Positions 22,841 to 36,549 are shown, counted from the stretch's first letter. The stretch is 64,000 bases of DNA from Strigops habroptila (GCF_004027225.2 NC_044282.2:53824593-53888592); one strand, 5' to 3'. Notes: a model not told the origin generated them from the sequence alone. A program made the numbers and translations.

Positions 22841-24547
22841 ACTTGCCATGCCTAAGTTACTCTGAATATTTTGAAGCTTTCTGTGACCTTTCTGGTTGGT
22901 GAACACCTTGGAAAAAATCTCAAGCTACATCAGTGTGTTCTTTGTGGGATAGTGCCAAGGAACAATCCTGGCCCTCTAGGTAGCAGCCGTGGTGTGGATT
23001 ATATCTATCCTGTGCTGCATCAAGGTTTGCTTTTGAATGCAGTATGAATGGCACCAGCTTTCTGCCCATACAGCTTTCTAGATGAGATGCATACCGTGGT
23101 TAGTCTTTGTCTGCTTTGTGCTGGTCAGATGCACTGTCTGTGAAGGCAGCCAGGCCTTCACATGCCAGATAGGCACGCTGCTATAATACCATTACTTAAA
23201 AACATTTTTAGAGTTGTATGCAGTTACTTTTAGAAACATTTTCCATTATTTACTTTTCAAGATATGCATTGCTGAAGATTTAAACCATGGTAAAAATATT
23301 ACTTAGATGTTTTTCTAATGTTCTGGCATTTTACAATGTTCCGTAAAGCTCACTTGATACTGGCAGGGTGGTACAATGGGGACACACGGGATAGGGGGTG
23401 TGTGTATGTAATTTTTATTTTATTTTCCCAAGGGAGCTTTATGATACTTTAACTGTACAATAAGATGCCTGAGTTTTAGTAGCTTACCACATGCAGTGTT
23501 ACTCGCTAGAGGAAGAGTACCTCTTCCTGATTTTGCTGGTCCTTTCTGGCTGATTTAGGACTAACCCTATACTATCTCCAGAAGGAAATGCGTTCAAACC
23601 TTGGCCAGCAGAAATAGTGGGCCTGAGAGGAGGAGATTTGAGATCGTTAAGAATTCATATAGAAAGAGAGGCAGAGAAGGAAATGGCTTCACTGGAGGTA
23701 TGGGATGAGTGGCTCAGGAATTCTGAAATGGCTGACTAGTTATTGAATGTTCTTATATGCCAGGAATCATAGATGTTCGGGCTTTCAGACAGAAGTTTAG
23801 GTTTCAGTACTAACCTAGTGTGTAAAGACATATAAAGTTTGTAGTAAAAATAGGACATTAAATATGAGTGTTGAGCATGAAGAAGAGCTCATGGAAACTA
23901 ACAAAAAATAATCTATTCCGTAAACGCAAACTTAAGAATGCAAAAGATCCTCTGATGCTTTTAATTACCCTTAATGTCTGCAGAAGATTGTATAAGTATG
24001 CTTGGGTATGCTTGGGTGTGCTTTGTTAGCTGCAGGCCAAAGTCTGGAAGACTTCACTTCTAGAGTGGGAATGGTGCTTGAACAAGGTATAAGCACCTCA
24101 TTCTTCTCTCCTCCCCTCAAACTGCCTTTGCTGCCCTTGTGCCTTCATGTCTTTTCTCATACTCTTCTCATGTAAACAACCCATCCTAAATTACTTTTTG
24201 GTCATTGGTCCTACATCCCTGCCTAGATTTTGGTAGTTCTGACAGCAGTAAGCAGCCTGGACCCTATATAGTATCACTGTATAGTCATCTAGATGTCAGC
24301 AGTCCTGTACCCCACAAGGCTGCCTTCTTGTTACTGGTTCATGCTGCTTACATTTCATTTACTTTATATGTTTCTTAGAGAAAATTATCTGACTTGGTCT
24401 TTACTTTTATACCTAACTAATTAAGCACAAGCAATTTCTTATGTGCAGTTTCCAATACCGGAGCAAGAGAATAATCTTATTTGTGCTCACATGGTATCTT
24501 CACCCCTGAATAGTTTTCACCAGCCTCCCAGTTCCCATCAAAGGCCT
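22841..24547. other. Intergenic DNA downstream of TDRD15
   Basis: No gene or transposon recognised. A short imperfect tandem (TATGCTTGGG units) lies near 23996-24020. Confidence 0.5.
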
Positions 24548-25510
24548 TGGCTAATTAAGACACCTAGTGCTCTGGCAGGACCCTTTGCTCATACCTCATG
24601 AGCCGGGTGATGTTCTTAGTCCTTATGGAGAAGAGGCTGAGGGAGGAGCAGATTGGTCCTCTGGATTAATACCTGGTTATTCAGCTGATGTTACTGACAG
24701 GAATTTTGGTTTTATGGCAGTGGGATCCTCTTTGATAATTGAAGACTGCTGGGCAAAGATGGGATCCACCTGACAAAGTGAGGAAAGGGCTTTTATGCCA
24801 ACAAGCCAGCTGATGTTGTGTGGAAAACTTTAAACCAGAAGAAATGAGGGTAGGGAATGCAACTCAAGCTTGACCAGCCTGAGGGGAGAATGGAGGACAT
24901 AATTTACCTAGACTTCTGCAAGGCTTTCAGTGTTCTACCATAATATTCTTGCATCTGTGGTAGGATGTTACTCTTTGGATGGGTCAAGAACCAGGTGGGT
25001 GAAAAGCTGTTTGGATAGTTGGGTTCAGAGCATAGCAGTTAATGGGATATGCTCTATCTGGAGGTCGTTAAGAAGTGGAGTAGTATCCTGTGTCCTGTCT
25101 TATCCAACATCTTTATCAATGGCCAGGAGGAGGCAATGGAGTACTTGCTCGTCAAGTTTGAACACTGTACCAAGTAGGGAGGGCCAGCTGATACACCTTG
25201 AGGATCCCAGGCTGCAGTCCAGGGGGAGAAGCTGGAGGAATGGGCCAGCAGAAGTGCAATGAAATGTAGCAAGAACAACCAACCATAAACTGAAATGAGA
25301 GCTTTAGACTGGAAAGCAAAACCTTTTTAGAATGAAGACAGTCAAGCCTTGCTGGAGGTTGTCCAGAGAGATTGTGTAGTCTCCATCCTTGGTAGTTTTC
25401 AACACACAACTGGATAAAGTTCTGACAAACCTGGTCTGACTTCATAGCTGACCCTCTTCAGAGCAAGAGGTTGACTAGGTGAAACTCGAGGTCCCTTGCA
25501 CTTGAATTAT
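24548..25510 (+). mobile_element. Old degenerate CR1 LINE, internally deleted
   Basis: At 24890-25130 the + strand reads as a decayed CR1 reverse transcriptase: IYLDFCKAF (motif A block), then SLDGSRTRWVKSCLDS and VNGICSIWRSLRSGV, matching the intact copies in order but with stops and shifts. At 25300-25510 a CR1 3' region is recognisable in the same orientation. The block at 24548-24850 resembles the 5' part of avian CR1 elements as I remember them, which would imply an internal deletion; that assignment is less sure. It is much more diverged than the copies at 31-39 kb. Confidence 0.7.
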
Positions 25511-25823
25511 CCTGTTACTGCTACAGCTACTCTTCATACCTTAGTATCTTTCAAACCCTTTCTTTTGGAATGAAGCACATGAAAGTCCCTGAATCTTATT
25601 TTAGCTGTCTCCATTACCTGTTTAAGTGTAAATGGCAAATGAATGAGGACTACATAGGTATTCTGCTTGGCTTTCTCCAGCCATGGCTAGAAACTTCCAT
25701 TGAGGAGAGCCTTTGCAAAACCAGCTTGTGTTTATAGAAAGAGACTGTTAGGACAGAGGTGCCCCCATAGGTTGAGGTACACAGAAAGCCTGTCGGCCTG
25801 CCAGGTGGTTTATAAATGATAGA

Positions 25824-25863
25824 TTTATAATAGATAATTGAGGTTTATAATGGATAATTGAGG
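25824..25863. repeat. Two-copy 20-bp tandem repeat
   Basis: TTTATAATAGATAATTGAGG is followed directly by the same sequence with one substitution (A to G). Confidence 0.75.
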
Positions 25864-27459
25864 GAAAAGAAGTTTAACTCCCTCCTTTTGTCTTTTCCAT
25901 CCTCTGCCCTTCCCTTCCTCTCCCACATGTTTAAAGTGTCTCTGTAATTCCGTTGCTGTAGATTCACCAGTGTATTTGTCTCACCAGCTGTCTGTGAGGT
26001 GTGCTCATACGCTGGCTAATTGTGTAAACCTGAAGGGATGAACTATTCTTGAGAATATATATGCTCACCTACTCATTGTCCCAGATTTACATTCTTTCTG
26101 TAAGAAATGTTTCAATTAGAGGCATGCAAATATCTCTCTTACATAGGTAACTTGTGAATTTTTAAGACAGCTGCTTATATGACTTGCAGAAATGCTTACC
26201 AATAAATTTGGTGTGGGTCAGTGATCTTTAGTGTTTTGGTCCCCAGTGTGATCCATCAATGTCTTATTTGATCTTACACTCCATGCCATAGGTATTAAAA
26301 GTCCGTGTCAGTTATGTTTTATAATTTATATGTTGATATAAAATAGGAGCTTCAAGGGAGACATTGCAGAGTGTATGTGCTATAGAAATATGTAGAGGTA
26401 TGAGAAGAGGGGAGGAAAGACTTCTTGGAAAGTCAAGGAGTTGTTTGTAAGTGGGGGACAATGCAATCTGCCAGGGCAAAAGCATCAGGATACCCTTTGA
26501 ATACTCCTGGGAGAGCAGGGATTCCCAAAAATAACAGCTCTGCTGTTGTAGAAAGCTTTACTGGCTGACTTGAGACTGGGAAAGCTGCCCCAGTTAGATC
26601 TGGGAATGGTTTATAGCCCTCAGCATGCGTGGGGCAGCAGCAAATACTTGATGTGAAAGCAGTTGTTGGTATTAGCTTAACTCCTCTTTGTATTCGCCTA
26701 GGTGGTGTTTGTATGGTGGCAGAGCCTCTGGAAGCCACCTTGCTCTGAGCTCGTATCGGTTTACTGCTTGTTTCTGGTGAATCCTGTGAGCTGCACTGAC
26801 ACCCGGTGGCAAGCTGACACGGCTCCTGCAGGCGTCTGTGGGATGGTTACCCCTCTTAAGTTTCCTTTAAGTCATGATCTCTCTGCTTTTCTTCTGAGAA
26901 AGGATGAAACGTTAGAATAAGCAGAGTAGGAGAAAAAGGTTGGGGATGCCGTTTTAGGGGAGGCCTGATGTAAGAAAATGTTTGGTGGCAAATTCCTGAT
27001 TTCTGTAGATACATAGTCTATTTTCAGGCTGTTATTCGAAAGCACTTAAAAATGCACATTCCTATTAGTGCCCAGTAAATTTCTATTTATTAATTAAATT
27101 TCGTAGACATATTTGAAAATATCTTTTTTATTTCTTTTGTGAATCAATTTTCTCATAATAATAAACATTTTGAAAACAAAATAATGAAAATATTTATTCA
27201 GCTCTGAACTGACTTTAAGGACAGCTAACCTGATTTCTCAAATTTAATAAGAAAGTTTCTAGAACTTCCATGTCCAGATCTGAATAGTGAAGGAATTGAA
27301 CTTGTGATTGCAATGTAATTTTTAGTGAGCAGCAAGCATCAGGAATCTTACTAAAAGATCCTGAAATATAACTAGACCTAGATCTGTGAAATTATCTTGC
27401 TGAAAATAATAAAAAAATTGGAATGAAAGTGGGGTTTAAATGGATTTAATATTATTATT

Positions 27460-27461
<2 letters not shown>

Positions 27462-27493
<32 letters not shown>
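27462..27493. repeat. T32 homopolymer
   Basis: The longest homopolymer in the window. Its true length is uncertain in any assembly. It may mark the tail of an old minus-strand insertion, but nothing is recognisable beside it. Confidence 0.8.
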
Positions 27494-27498
<5 letters not shown>

Positions 27499-30400
27499 GA
27501 AAGAATACCAAGGTGTTGAGAAACCACTGTTTGACAGACTTTGATTCTGGTTAATTCTTTAGTGTTTAATCACCCTGATTTCATAGGAGTTTGAACTTAA
27601 CACAAAATACATGATCAAGCTCTTTAACTATGTTCATTTTCTTTTAAGCCGTGGAGCCATTGATCTCCTCTAATCTGACATTCCATATAATGCGGAATTT
27701 CACTTACTTTTGCATTAAGCCAGTATTCCCCCTTTTGCCTCCAAGGGTTCAAAGCTTCATCTCTCGTTTCCCACCTTCAAGCTATAAGCTTGCTGCTCAC
27801 CCCCATGAAGCTGTTTTACTGTACAAAAAGTATTAAAAAGCTGTGATATGTCTCTCTTTAGCCACAGGAGTTCAGTCTAGGAGCTAGACAATTTCTTGGG
27901 CAGGGGAAAACCTATGCTCCATTTTCTCCTCAAAGGAATTCTTACTCATTTTTATATGAAACAACCCTGGGAACAGACACTTGGACTTTCATAATCCAGT
28001 CATGTTCCCTGTATTTTACACCGTTTATTTTCCTTAATTAATCTTGGATCCTTTTCTGCAAAGCAGGACACCTTCAGCAAGAGAGATCAAATAACTAATA
28101 GTTCTGGGATTAAAGCGCACATCTGAAAGAAATTAAAAATAAGAAAAAACGAACCAACAACTTTGGTCTGAAATAGAGAATTAGCTTTGCATTTTCTTCG
28201 CTTGGATTAAATGCACCAGACTACTTCATAATAGAGTGTGTTCTCCTTTTATATTTTAAAGGATAAAGTGCATTATTGTATGAGACAAATTTGACTTCTG
28301 ATTTTATTAGGAGCTACAGGGCTGTGAATGCATGGATGGAGGAACCTACCTGCAGCATAAGCTGGCTAAAGAAGGGTGGCATCTCGGGTGTCTATACTCA
28401 GTGTTTCTGGTTGGCTGGTTTAGGCGTTTCTCCTATGGGTCTCATGAGACATTTAGAGCATATCCTGAAACATCTGCCCTGTGGTGTGGGCTGGGGAGTC
28501 TGCTCTGATAGCCAGACTGAAAAGTTGACTGAAACCTGGTATGCCTTATTTTGTGCTTAATGAGACATAATGCCTTAAAAAAATTTACAGCTCTAGATCT
28601 AGCATCTAGCTGGGTTTTGGATTTCCTGTCGCATGCACAGAAACCTTTGGGGAATGCCAGGGCTTCCTGTAGGCTGTCTGGGGAAAAGTCTTGATGTCTC
28701 AATGTGGTATTTAAAACAGTCTACATACTGGGTGTGGAAAACCATGAGGGTGAGAATCTATTCTAAATCTCACACCTTCTAGAACTAGGCACTTTATGTG
28801 GAGTCTAAGTAGGGACTTCTGTCTGTGTAGTCTTTCCTGAGCTACATGTCTGTAGATAGCTCATTCAACACAGTGAGCAGTCATTCATAAAACACGAGTT
28901 CCCAGTAAACCTATAGCCACAACCCAGGAAAAGTGCCTACACACTATGGCATTTCAAGAAAGAACAGTTTCCCTTCTTCCCAGAGCTGTGCAGCAGTGCA
29001 GCAAGGTGTATGGGATTCCTTGTGTGAAACAGTAAGATTTTGTAGCCTAACTAGTGGGATTAAGGTATGTCCTTTAAAATGTTGCTTCTGTGACCTGTTC
29101 ATTTTTGTCCACGTAAAACAGTTTTAAGAGGAGGGAATGAAAGGTTCCTCATACTGTTATAATTTGGTGATGGAAGGTATGTTTTTGGACACTCTCAAGC
29201 TGAAAACATCTCTCATTTTCTAGGTGAATGATTTAACTATAAAATGTTGATTAGTAATTGTTTTCAACTGTCTTCTCTGGCAAAGAGAAAAAAGAAAACA
29301 AAAAAAGGCTAAGAGCTTTTCCCCATGATTTATGTGAGGTGGTCTCTCAGAGTAGCCTTTTCATAATTGGGGACCCCTAAGGGCTAGGAAGTAGGAACAC
29401 CTGCTTTTTTGAATGCTTGGCCGCTACGGGATGTAGATTGAAAAAGGCCATGCTTGGATTCCAAGTGGGTGTATGTGGGAGATAAACGCTGAGGTGCTGA
29501 AACTGAAGTAGTTCAGGGCATGCTTGGGAGCACTGTTCCCAGTGCCTAGGGGATCAGGAAAGCAGACAGGAGGGCAGCTAGTAATTGCAGGTGCCTGCCG
29601 GTACAGCAGCTGCTGAACAAGGTGCAAATAGCAAGTTTGAACCTGGACAGTCCAGTTCTGCTTAATGCTTGCTGTTAAGTTTTCATTAAATCTAGTCTAT
29701 GCATCCTAATTCATGCTGTTAGTTTTCTTCATAAATATTTTCAGTGTTTTGTTTCCACCAAAAATTTGAGGATGGATTAGGAAGATGGAACTAAGGACCA
29801 GTTCTGGGCAAACTGGACACATACAAGTCCAAGGGAGGGAAACCTGGAGTGGAATAACCCTGTACAACAGTACAAGCTGGGAACTGAGTGGCTGGAAGGC
29901 AGGTCTGCAGAAAAAGGGGGTGTATCCAATATCAGATGTTTGTGCTTCTGATGGACAGCAGGTGGAATATGAGTGAGCAGTGTGCCTGTGTGTAGAGGAA
30001 GTCTGCCCACATACTGGGCTGGATTTAGTTGCTGTTTTTAACTACCTAAACTGAAGGCATTGAGGAAGCACAGCCAGATGCTTCTCAGGGTTGTGCAGTA
30101 GAAGTTGGAAGAGCAATGGACACAAGTTGCAGCAAGGGAAATTCCAGTCAGTTACAAGGGAAAAAAAAAATTATTCCCAGTGAGACCAGCTAAGCACTGC
30201 CACAGACGCTGTGGATTTTCCATTCCTTGGAGATACAAAGCTTTGACTGAACAAGGCCCTGGACAACCTGCCCTGACTTAGAAGTTGAGGCATCCATTCC
30301 AGCTTTACTCTTTGACAATTGTTATTTTCTTGGATTATACACAGTGTATTGTAGATGTACCTGAACTAGTTTTAGATGATTCAGTTTGGGAACAGATGGT

Positions 30401-30727
30401 TTCTCTGGTAACTAACAGCTTGGTCACAGTTGGGCAACTGGATTAGTGCTCAATCCTAGACTTTGTATCATATTCAGGCTAGCTACTGTATAGCAACACA
30501 CAATCAAGATGATATAGCGCAGATGTTGTATAGATATGCCTAACTACCTCCATGCCACACTTCAGAAACGCATGCCCTTTACCAGAGCTATCAATAGTAG
30601 GGCACCTACTTTATGTGATTTAATGACGACAGACAATATGCTACAGGAGCAAAAAGCTCTTTTTCTAGTTTTTTTTGAATATACAAGTCTTCTAGTGTAC
30701 CATCTTTTTCTCAGCAAGCGTCTTATA

Positions 30728-31110
30728 TCATAGAATGGTTTGGGTTGGAAGGAACCTCCAACCCCCCTGCCACAGGCAGAGACACCTTCCACTAGACCAG
30801 GTTGCTCAAAGCCCTATCCAACCCGGCCTTGAATACTTCCAGGGATGGGGCAGCCACAGCTTCTCTGGGCAACCTATTCCAGTTTCTCACCACCCTCATA
30901 TTTCAAATATCTAATCTAAATCTCCTCTCTTTCAGTTTAAAGCCATTTCCCCATGTTCTTTCCCTACACGCCCTTGTAAAAAGACCCTCTCCAGATTTCT
31001 TGTAGGCCCCCTTTAGGTACTGGAAGGCTAAGATCTCCCTGGAGCCTTCTCCAGGCTGAACAAGCCCAGCTCTCTCAGCCTGTCTTCACAGGAGAGGTGT
31101 TCCAGCACAT
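30728..31110 (-). mobile_element. CR1 LINE 3' fragment (distinct subfamily)
   Basis: The 3' end (TCATAGAATGGTTTGGGTTGG on the + strand) differs from the AGTAAGGGTTGG type of the larger neighbours, so this is another CR1 subfamily. It covers the 3' untranslated region and the last part of ORF2 in decayed form. Confidence 0.9.
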
Positions 31111-31544
31111 ATGTGGGCATATGTGATGAGGAGTGCAAATTTGGCTGAGCTAAAAGTAGAGAAAAAAAGCTAAAAGTGAAGCAGAGAGCTTATTTCATTC
31201 AATGGCTGTTTGTTCCATCTAGGCAGTAATAATTTAATGGAAGTTTTTGCCCCTTCCCTCTTATTCTTACATTCCAAGTATTTTTAAGTAAGGAGATTTT
31301 CAATTTAAGGGAATAGGCACTCACCTAATGTATCTCCATGGTAATAATAACCCTAATTTTCAAGTGGGACACATTTGTAGGATACCTTGCAACATTATTA
31401 TCTATTAAATATATTTACAGAAAAACTTTTACCCAGATTTTACTCTGTAACCTTTCAACATAGAATCATAGAATAGTAAGGGTTGGAAAGGACCTTAAGA
31501 TCATCTAGTTCCAATCCCCCTGCCATGGTCAGGGACACCTTGCA

Positions 31545-33302
31545 CTAAACCATGTCACCCAAGGCTCTGTCCAACCTGGCCTTGAACACCGCCAGGGATG
31601 GAGCATCCACAACCTCCCTGGGCAACCCATTCCAGTGCTTCACCACCCTCACTGTAAAGAACTTCTTCCTTATATCTAATCTAAACTTCCCCTGTTTAAG
31701 TTTGACATCATTACCCCTTGTCCTACCACTACAGTCCCTAAGGAAGAGTCCCTCCCCAGCATCCTTATAGACCCCCTTCAGATACTGGAAGGCTGCTATG
31801 AGGTCTCCACGCAGCCTTCTCTTCTCCAGGCTGAACAGCCACAACTCTCTCAGCCTGTTTTCATACGGGAGGTGCTCCAGCCCTCTTATCATCCTTGTGG
31901 CCCTCCTCTGGACTCGCTCCAACAGCTCCATGTACATTTTATGTTGAGGACACCAGAACTGTACGCAGTACTCCAAGTGAGGTCTCACGAGAGCAGAGTA
32001 GAGGGGCAGGATCACCTCCTTTGACCTGCTGGTCATGCTTCTTTTGATGCAGCCCAGGATACAGTTGGCTTTCTGGGCTGCAAGTGCACACTGCTGGCTC
32101 ATGTTAAGCTTCTCGTCACCCAACACCCCTAAGTCCGTCTCCTTGGGGCTGCTCTGAATCTCTTCTCTGCCCAACCTGTAGCAGTGCCTGGGATTGCCCC
32201 GGCCCAGGTGTAGGACCTTACACTTGGCTTGGTTAAACTTCACAAGGTTGGCATCAGCCCACCTCACAAGCGTGTCAAAGTCCCTCTGGATGGCATCCCT
32301 TCCCTCCAGCATATCAACCGAACCAAACAGCTTGGTCTCGTTGGCAAACTTGCTGAGGACGCACTCAATCCCACTGTCCATGTTGCCGGCAAAGATGTTG
32401 AACAGGACCGGTCCCAACACCAATCCCTGAGGGACACCACTCGTTACTGTTTTCCAACTGGACATCGAGCCATTTACCACAACTCTTTGCATGCGGCCAT
32501 CAAGCCAGTTTTTTATCCACTGAGTGGTCCATCTATCAAATTGATGTCTCTCCAATTTAGAGACAAGGATGTCGTGCGGGACAGTGTCGAACGCTTTGCA
32601 CAAGTCCAGGTAGATGACGTCAACTGCTCTGCCCCTGTCCATCAGTTCCGTGGCTCCATCATAGAAGGCCACCAAATTGGTCAGGCAGGATTTCCCATTA
32701 CTGAAGCCATGTTGGCTGTCACCAACCACCTCGTTGTTTTTCATGTGCCTGAGCATGTTTTCCAGGAGAAACTGTTCCAAGATTTTGCCAGGCACAGAGG
32801 TGAGACTGACTGGTCTATGTTTCCCCGGGTCTTCCACCTTCCCCTTCTTGAAAATGGGGGTTATATTACCCTTCTTCCAGTCATCGGGAACTTCACCTGA
32901 CTGCCAGGATTTTTCAAATATGATGGACAGTGGTTTAGCAACTTCATTCGCCAGCTCCTTCAGGACCCGCGGATGGATTTCATCAGGTCCCATGGACTTG
33001 TGCACGTTCAGGTTCTTAAGATGGTCTTGAACCTGATCCTCTCCTACAATGGGCCTAAGGTCTTCATTCTCACAGTCCCTGCATTTGCTTTCCAAGACTT
33101 TCGTGGTGTGGTCAGAGCATTTGCTGGTGAGGACTGAGGCAAAGAAGTCATTAAAGACCTTAGCCTTCTTCAAATCCATTGTAGTCAGTTCTCCTGATGG
33201 CTTCTGGAGAGGGCCCACGTTGTCCCTGGTCTGTCTTTTATTTGCTACGTATCTATAGAATCCTTTCCTGTTATCTTTTTTACATCCCTTGCCAAACTCC
33301 AT
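31545..33302 (-). pseudogene. CR1 ORF2: reverse transcriptase part (copy B)
   Basis: A 585-codon open frame covers the ORF2 linker and the full reverse transcriptase, ending with the usual CR1 C-terminus ([12 protein letters not shown]). Motif A ([13 protein letters not shown]) is intact and motif B reads [11 protein letters not shown]. Motif C reads KFANETKL where the family has F-A-D-D: both catalytic aspartates are replaced, so the enzyme must be inactive despite the open frame. Its upstream end overlaps the next frame near 33245-33302, showing a frameshift. Confidence 0.88.
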
Positions 33303-34095
33303 TCTAGCTGGGCCTTAGCTTTCCTAACCTGGTTCCTAGCTTCCCAGGCAATGCTCCTATATTCTTCCCAGGCCGCCTGTCCTCGCTTCCACCTTCTATA
33401 AGCTTCTTTTTTCCCTCTAAGTTTCCTCAGCAGCTCCTTGTCCATCCATGGAGGTCTCCTGGCCCTCCTGCTGCACTTTCTTCTAGTCGGGATGCAACAC
33501 TCTTGAGCACGTAGCAGGTGATCCTTGAATATCGACCAGCAGTCTTGGGCCCCCCTGCCCTCTAGGGCTATATCCCATGAAACCTTACTAAGGAGGTTCC
33601 TGAAGAGGCCAAAGTCTGCTTTCTTGAAGTCCAGGGCAGTGAGCTTGCTGCATGCTCTTCTCACTGTCCTGAGGATCTCAAACTCAACCATCTCGTGATC
33701 ACTAGAGCCAAGGCTGCCCTGGAGCATCACATTTCCAACCAGTCCCTCCCTTTTGGTGAGCATGAGGCCAGCATGGCACCTCTCCTTGTCGGCTCCTCTA
33801 TTGCTTGAAAGAGGAAGTTGTCTTCCACACAATTGAGGAACCTCCTGGGTTGCTTCTGCCAGGATGTACCATCCCTCCAACAGATGTCAGGATGGTTGAA
33901 GTCCCCCATGAGGACAAGGGCCTGTGAGCGTGAGGCTGCTCGTATCTGTCTGTAGAGCGCTATATCCACAGAGTCCTCTTGATCAGGCGGCCTGTAACAG
34001 ATCCCCACCATAATGTCCCCCATTGCTGTTCTCCCTTTGATCCTGACCCACAAACACTCTGTTACCTCATCACCCATCCCCAGACAGAGTTTCAT
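33245..34095 (-). pseudogene. CR1 ORF2: endonuclease part and linker, frameshifted (copy B)
   Basis: Two overlapping frames (33727-34095 and 33245-33880) carry the C-terminal half of the APE-type endonuclease. [22 protein letters not shown] and [12 protein letters not shown] are visible, the last containing the SDH catalytic motif. The linker to the reverse transcriptase follows. The frame changes between about 33740 and 33790 and again near 33270, so ORF2 is broken at least twice. Confidence 0.85.
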
Positions 34096-34342
34096 ACTCT
34101 CTAGCCTATCTATTAACAGAATTAAGTTAATTTGAATAAGAAAACCTTGTTGAAATTAGTAAGCTTATTAATGGTGGTAAGGGTTGTTTTTTTGCAAAGA
34201 AAATTTACTATTTACTGTATTTCAAGAAAATTTTACTGTATGAAGTATATGATATATATAACTAGAAGTAATGGGAGGAAATTAAAAATAATTTGAACTT
34301 CCTGAAAATGAGTTCTATGGCATAAATTCCCGGAGAACCTGT

Positions 34343-34485
34343 AGAAACCTCGTTATGTGGCTTTTTTAAAACTAGATTAGATGAAGTGCCAGAAAGGAAC
34401 CAGCTTGGGCTGTTTCCTGTAAGACTGAAGGAGATGACCTTGGAGGTAATTTTTTTTTTCTTCAGAATTATTTGATTCTGTGATG
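34343..34485 (+). mobile_element. Old CR1 3' end fragment
   Basis: AAACTAGATTAGATGAAGTG and GGAGATGACCTTGGAGG, ending TTTGATTCTGTGATG, follow the order of an avian CR1 3' region but are strongly diverged. Confidence 0.5.
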
Positions 34486-34496
34486 CAGTGCATCTG

Positions 34497-35957
34497 AGAA
34501 AGTCTTGTTCATTCTTATATGAGACTCTTTTATAGGTGCTCCTCTTTCCACAGTACTTCTGTGTTATTTTTAAAATGAATTTTTTTTATTTTCCATAGTA
34601 GGAGTTTGTAGGTCTCTGGTGCATATCACGCTGAATGTTAGTAAAAATAATAGCTTTTTTTAGTACAACATCTGGAATAACTTGACAAAGGTAGAAGTAC
34701 CCCCACAAATGCCTTCATTTTTGGTTTTGGTTATAGAGTTAAAAACTTGTGGTTGATTGTCTTTACAACCTTGACTTTACATATCCATGGGTGGCCTGAC
34801 TGTTGCTGTGGTTGTGATGCTCCCTTCTCCCCACAGGCACACTGGCGGGGGGGGCTCCGCGTACCTGTAGAGTACATACTTGTGTGTGCTGGTGGGTGAT
34901 CTCGGGCCATATCGGGAGCTGAGCCGCAGTTTGGATGGGTACAGGAGGGAGCCTAGAGGTTAATCTTGAAGCTGCTCTGTGAAAGTCCAGATATGTTTTT
35001 TGAGATTTTTTAATTCTCTACGTCAGTGACTGTGTAGCTATTTCATACAAAGTGGAATAGCCCCAAAAGAAAAGGATGTAGGAGAATGGTTACATCAGCA
35101 TTAGTGACTGTGTATCTGAGATGCCTGTTTGGATTTCTTATCTGCTGTTCTGGAAAGAGCAGTATTGTACAGTTTCACGGAAATCCCATTCACAGCGAAA
35201 CTCTTGCGCACACACACAAACACACACACACACAGAGTTTCTTCTAAAGTCCCTATAGAACAGATTTTGTATTAAACAAAAAATTTTCAGAGTCTTAATA
35301 GTGATCTGTTTGTGGTTTTTGTTGTTTTGAGTTTTTTCCTGCAAGTATTCAACCAGGATGCAAACTCTCAAAGTGACTAAAAGACCAATAACCTATAAAT
35401 ATACAGTTCTATAATATGAATCCACGGTAACTGCTCTAACAAGTTACGATTTTATAACTGATGACAAAGGGAATGTAGACATTCATTTAATTTTGGATCA
35501 TTAGATCCAAAGCTGTTCTGGTGATTATGGCATGCTATTATTTTTGTTCCTGTCAAAACCAATGAACAATTGTGCTAGTGATGGGCTTAGCTCACCAGAG
35601 ATAGTCAGACCAGAAGATTAATGATGAAGAACTGGATCATGCACAAGAATGATTCAAGGAAGGTTTAGAGAGAGGGGAAATAAAGTTGTTGTTTAAAATA
35701 TATTTATGTAGCATTTGCATTAACCTTACAGTATAGTTGCAATGTTTTCATCAAGAAAAAAATCCCTATGTAGTGCATTTAAACAAATACTATATTTATT
35801 TATTTATTTTTATTTTTACTTGGAACGTGTGTCTTTGGCCAATAATTATGCAAGTTCAATCCTGTAATAGAAAAATATCTTCTTCACCAGATGGTACATT
35901 GTCATCCACTGCTACACTGCTAAGTGACCATTCAGCCATCACGCATGGCAAGTGCAT
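34497..35957. other. Intergenic DNA between transposons
   Basis: No gene recognised. A CA microsatellite lies at 35208-35235. A small GC-richer patch at about 34840-34930 has no evident function. Confidence 0.45.
35208..35235. repeat. (CA)n microsatellite
   Basis: An interrupted CA repeat of about 28 bases. Confidence 0.85.
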
Positions 35958-36549
35958 TGTCCTGCTTTAAGCCCAGCCAGTTACTCAGCAGCCATTCACT
36001 CACCCCCCTCCCCTCCAGGAGGGATGGGGTGGGGAATCGAAAGAATGTAAACTCCATAGGTTGAGATAAGAACAGTCTAATAGCTAAAGTATAATATAAA
36101 ACTACTACTACTAATAATAAGGGAAATAACAAGGGGAGAGAATATAAAACTAAAAGAGGAAAGGAAAAAACAACCATAAACACAAGTGATGCACGATACA
36201 ATTCCTCACCGCCTGCTGATCGATACCCAGCCCGACCTGGCCAGTGATTGGTCCCTTCCGGGTAACTCCCCCCAGTTTATATACTGAGCATGATATGCTG
36301 TGGCATGGAATACCCCTTTGGCGAGTTTGGGTCAGGTGTCCTGTCTCTGCTTCCTCCCAGCTTCCTGTGCCCCTCCTCACTGGCAGAGCAAGAGAGACTG
36401 AAAAGTCCTTGATCAGGGTATGCACTGCTGAGCAACAACTAAAATGGTGGTGTGTTATCAGCATTGTTCTCAGACTAAAGCCAAAACACAGCACTTTATC
36501 AGCTACTAGGAAGGAGAAAGTGATAACTGTTACAGCTAAAACCAGGACA
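35958..36549 (-). mobile_element. Solo LTR of an endogenous retrovirus-like element
   Basis: In minus orientation it begins TGTCCTGGTTTTAGC and ends GGACA, the TG...CA ends expected of an LTR. I recognise it as one of the common neoavian LTRs, probably ERVL class. A TATATAAACTGGGG-like stretch (minus strand, about 36277-36290) fits a promoter TATA box. No retroviral coding sequence adjoins it, so it is a solo LTR. I could not see a clean target-site duplication. Confidence 0.75.

Larger units (their letters stand above)
25511..30727. other. Intergenic DNA, no gene seen
   Basis: AT-rich sequence with short uninformative frames. It contains a 32-base T run and a 20-bp tandem repeat (listed separately). 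A more GC-rich patch at about 26700-26850 has no coding pattern that I recognise. Confidence 0.5.
31459..34096 (-). mobile_element. CR1 LINE, longest copy in the window (copy B)
   Basis: About 2.6 kb on the minus strand, from the octamer tail at 31459 to a 5' truncation near 34096 inside the endonuclease domain. It retains part of the endonuclease, the linker, the whole reverse transcriptase and the 3' end. It is closely similar to copy C at 38.1 kb over their shared 1.6 kb, so both come from recently active, related sources. Confidence 0.95.
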
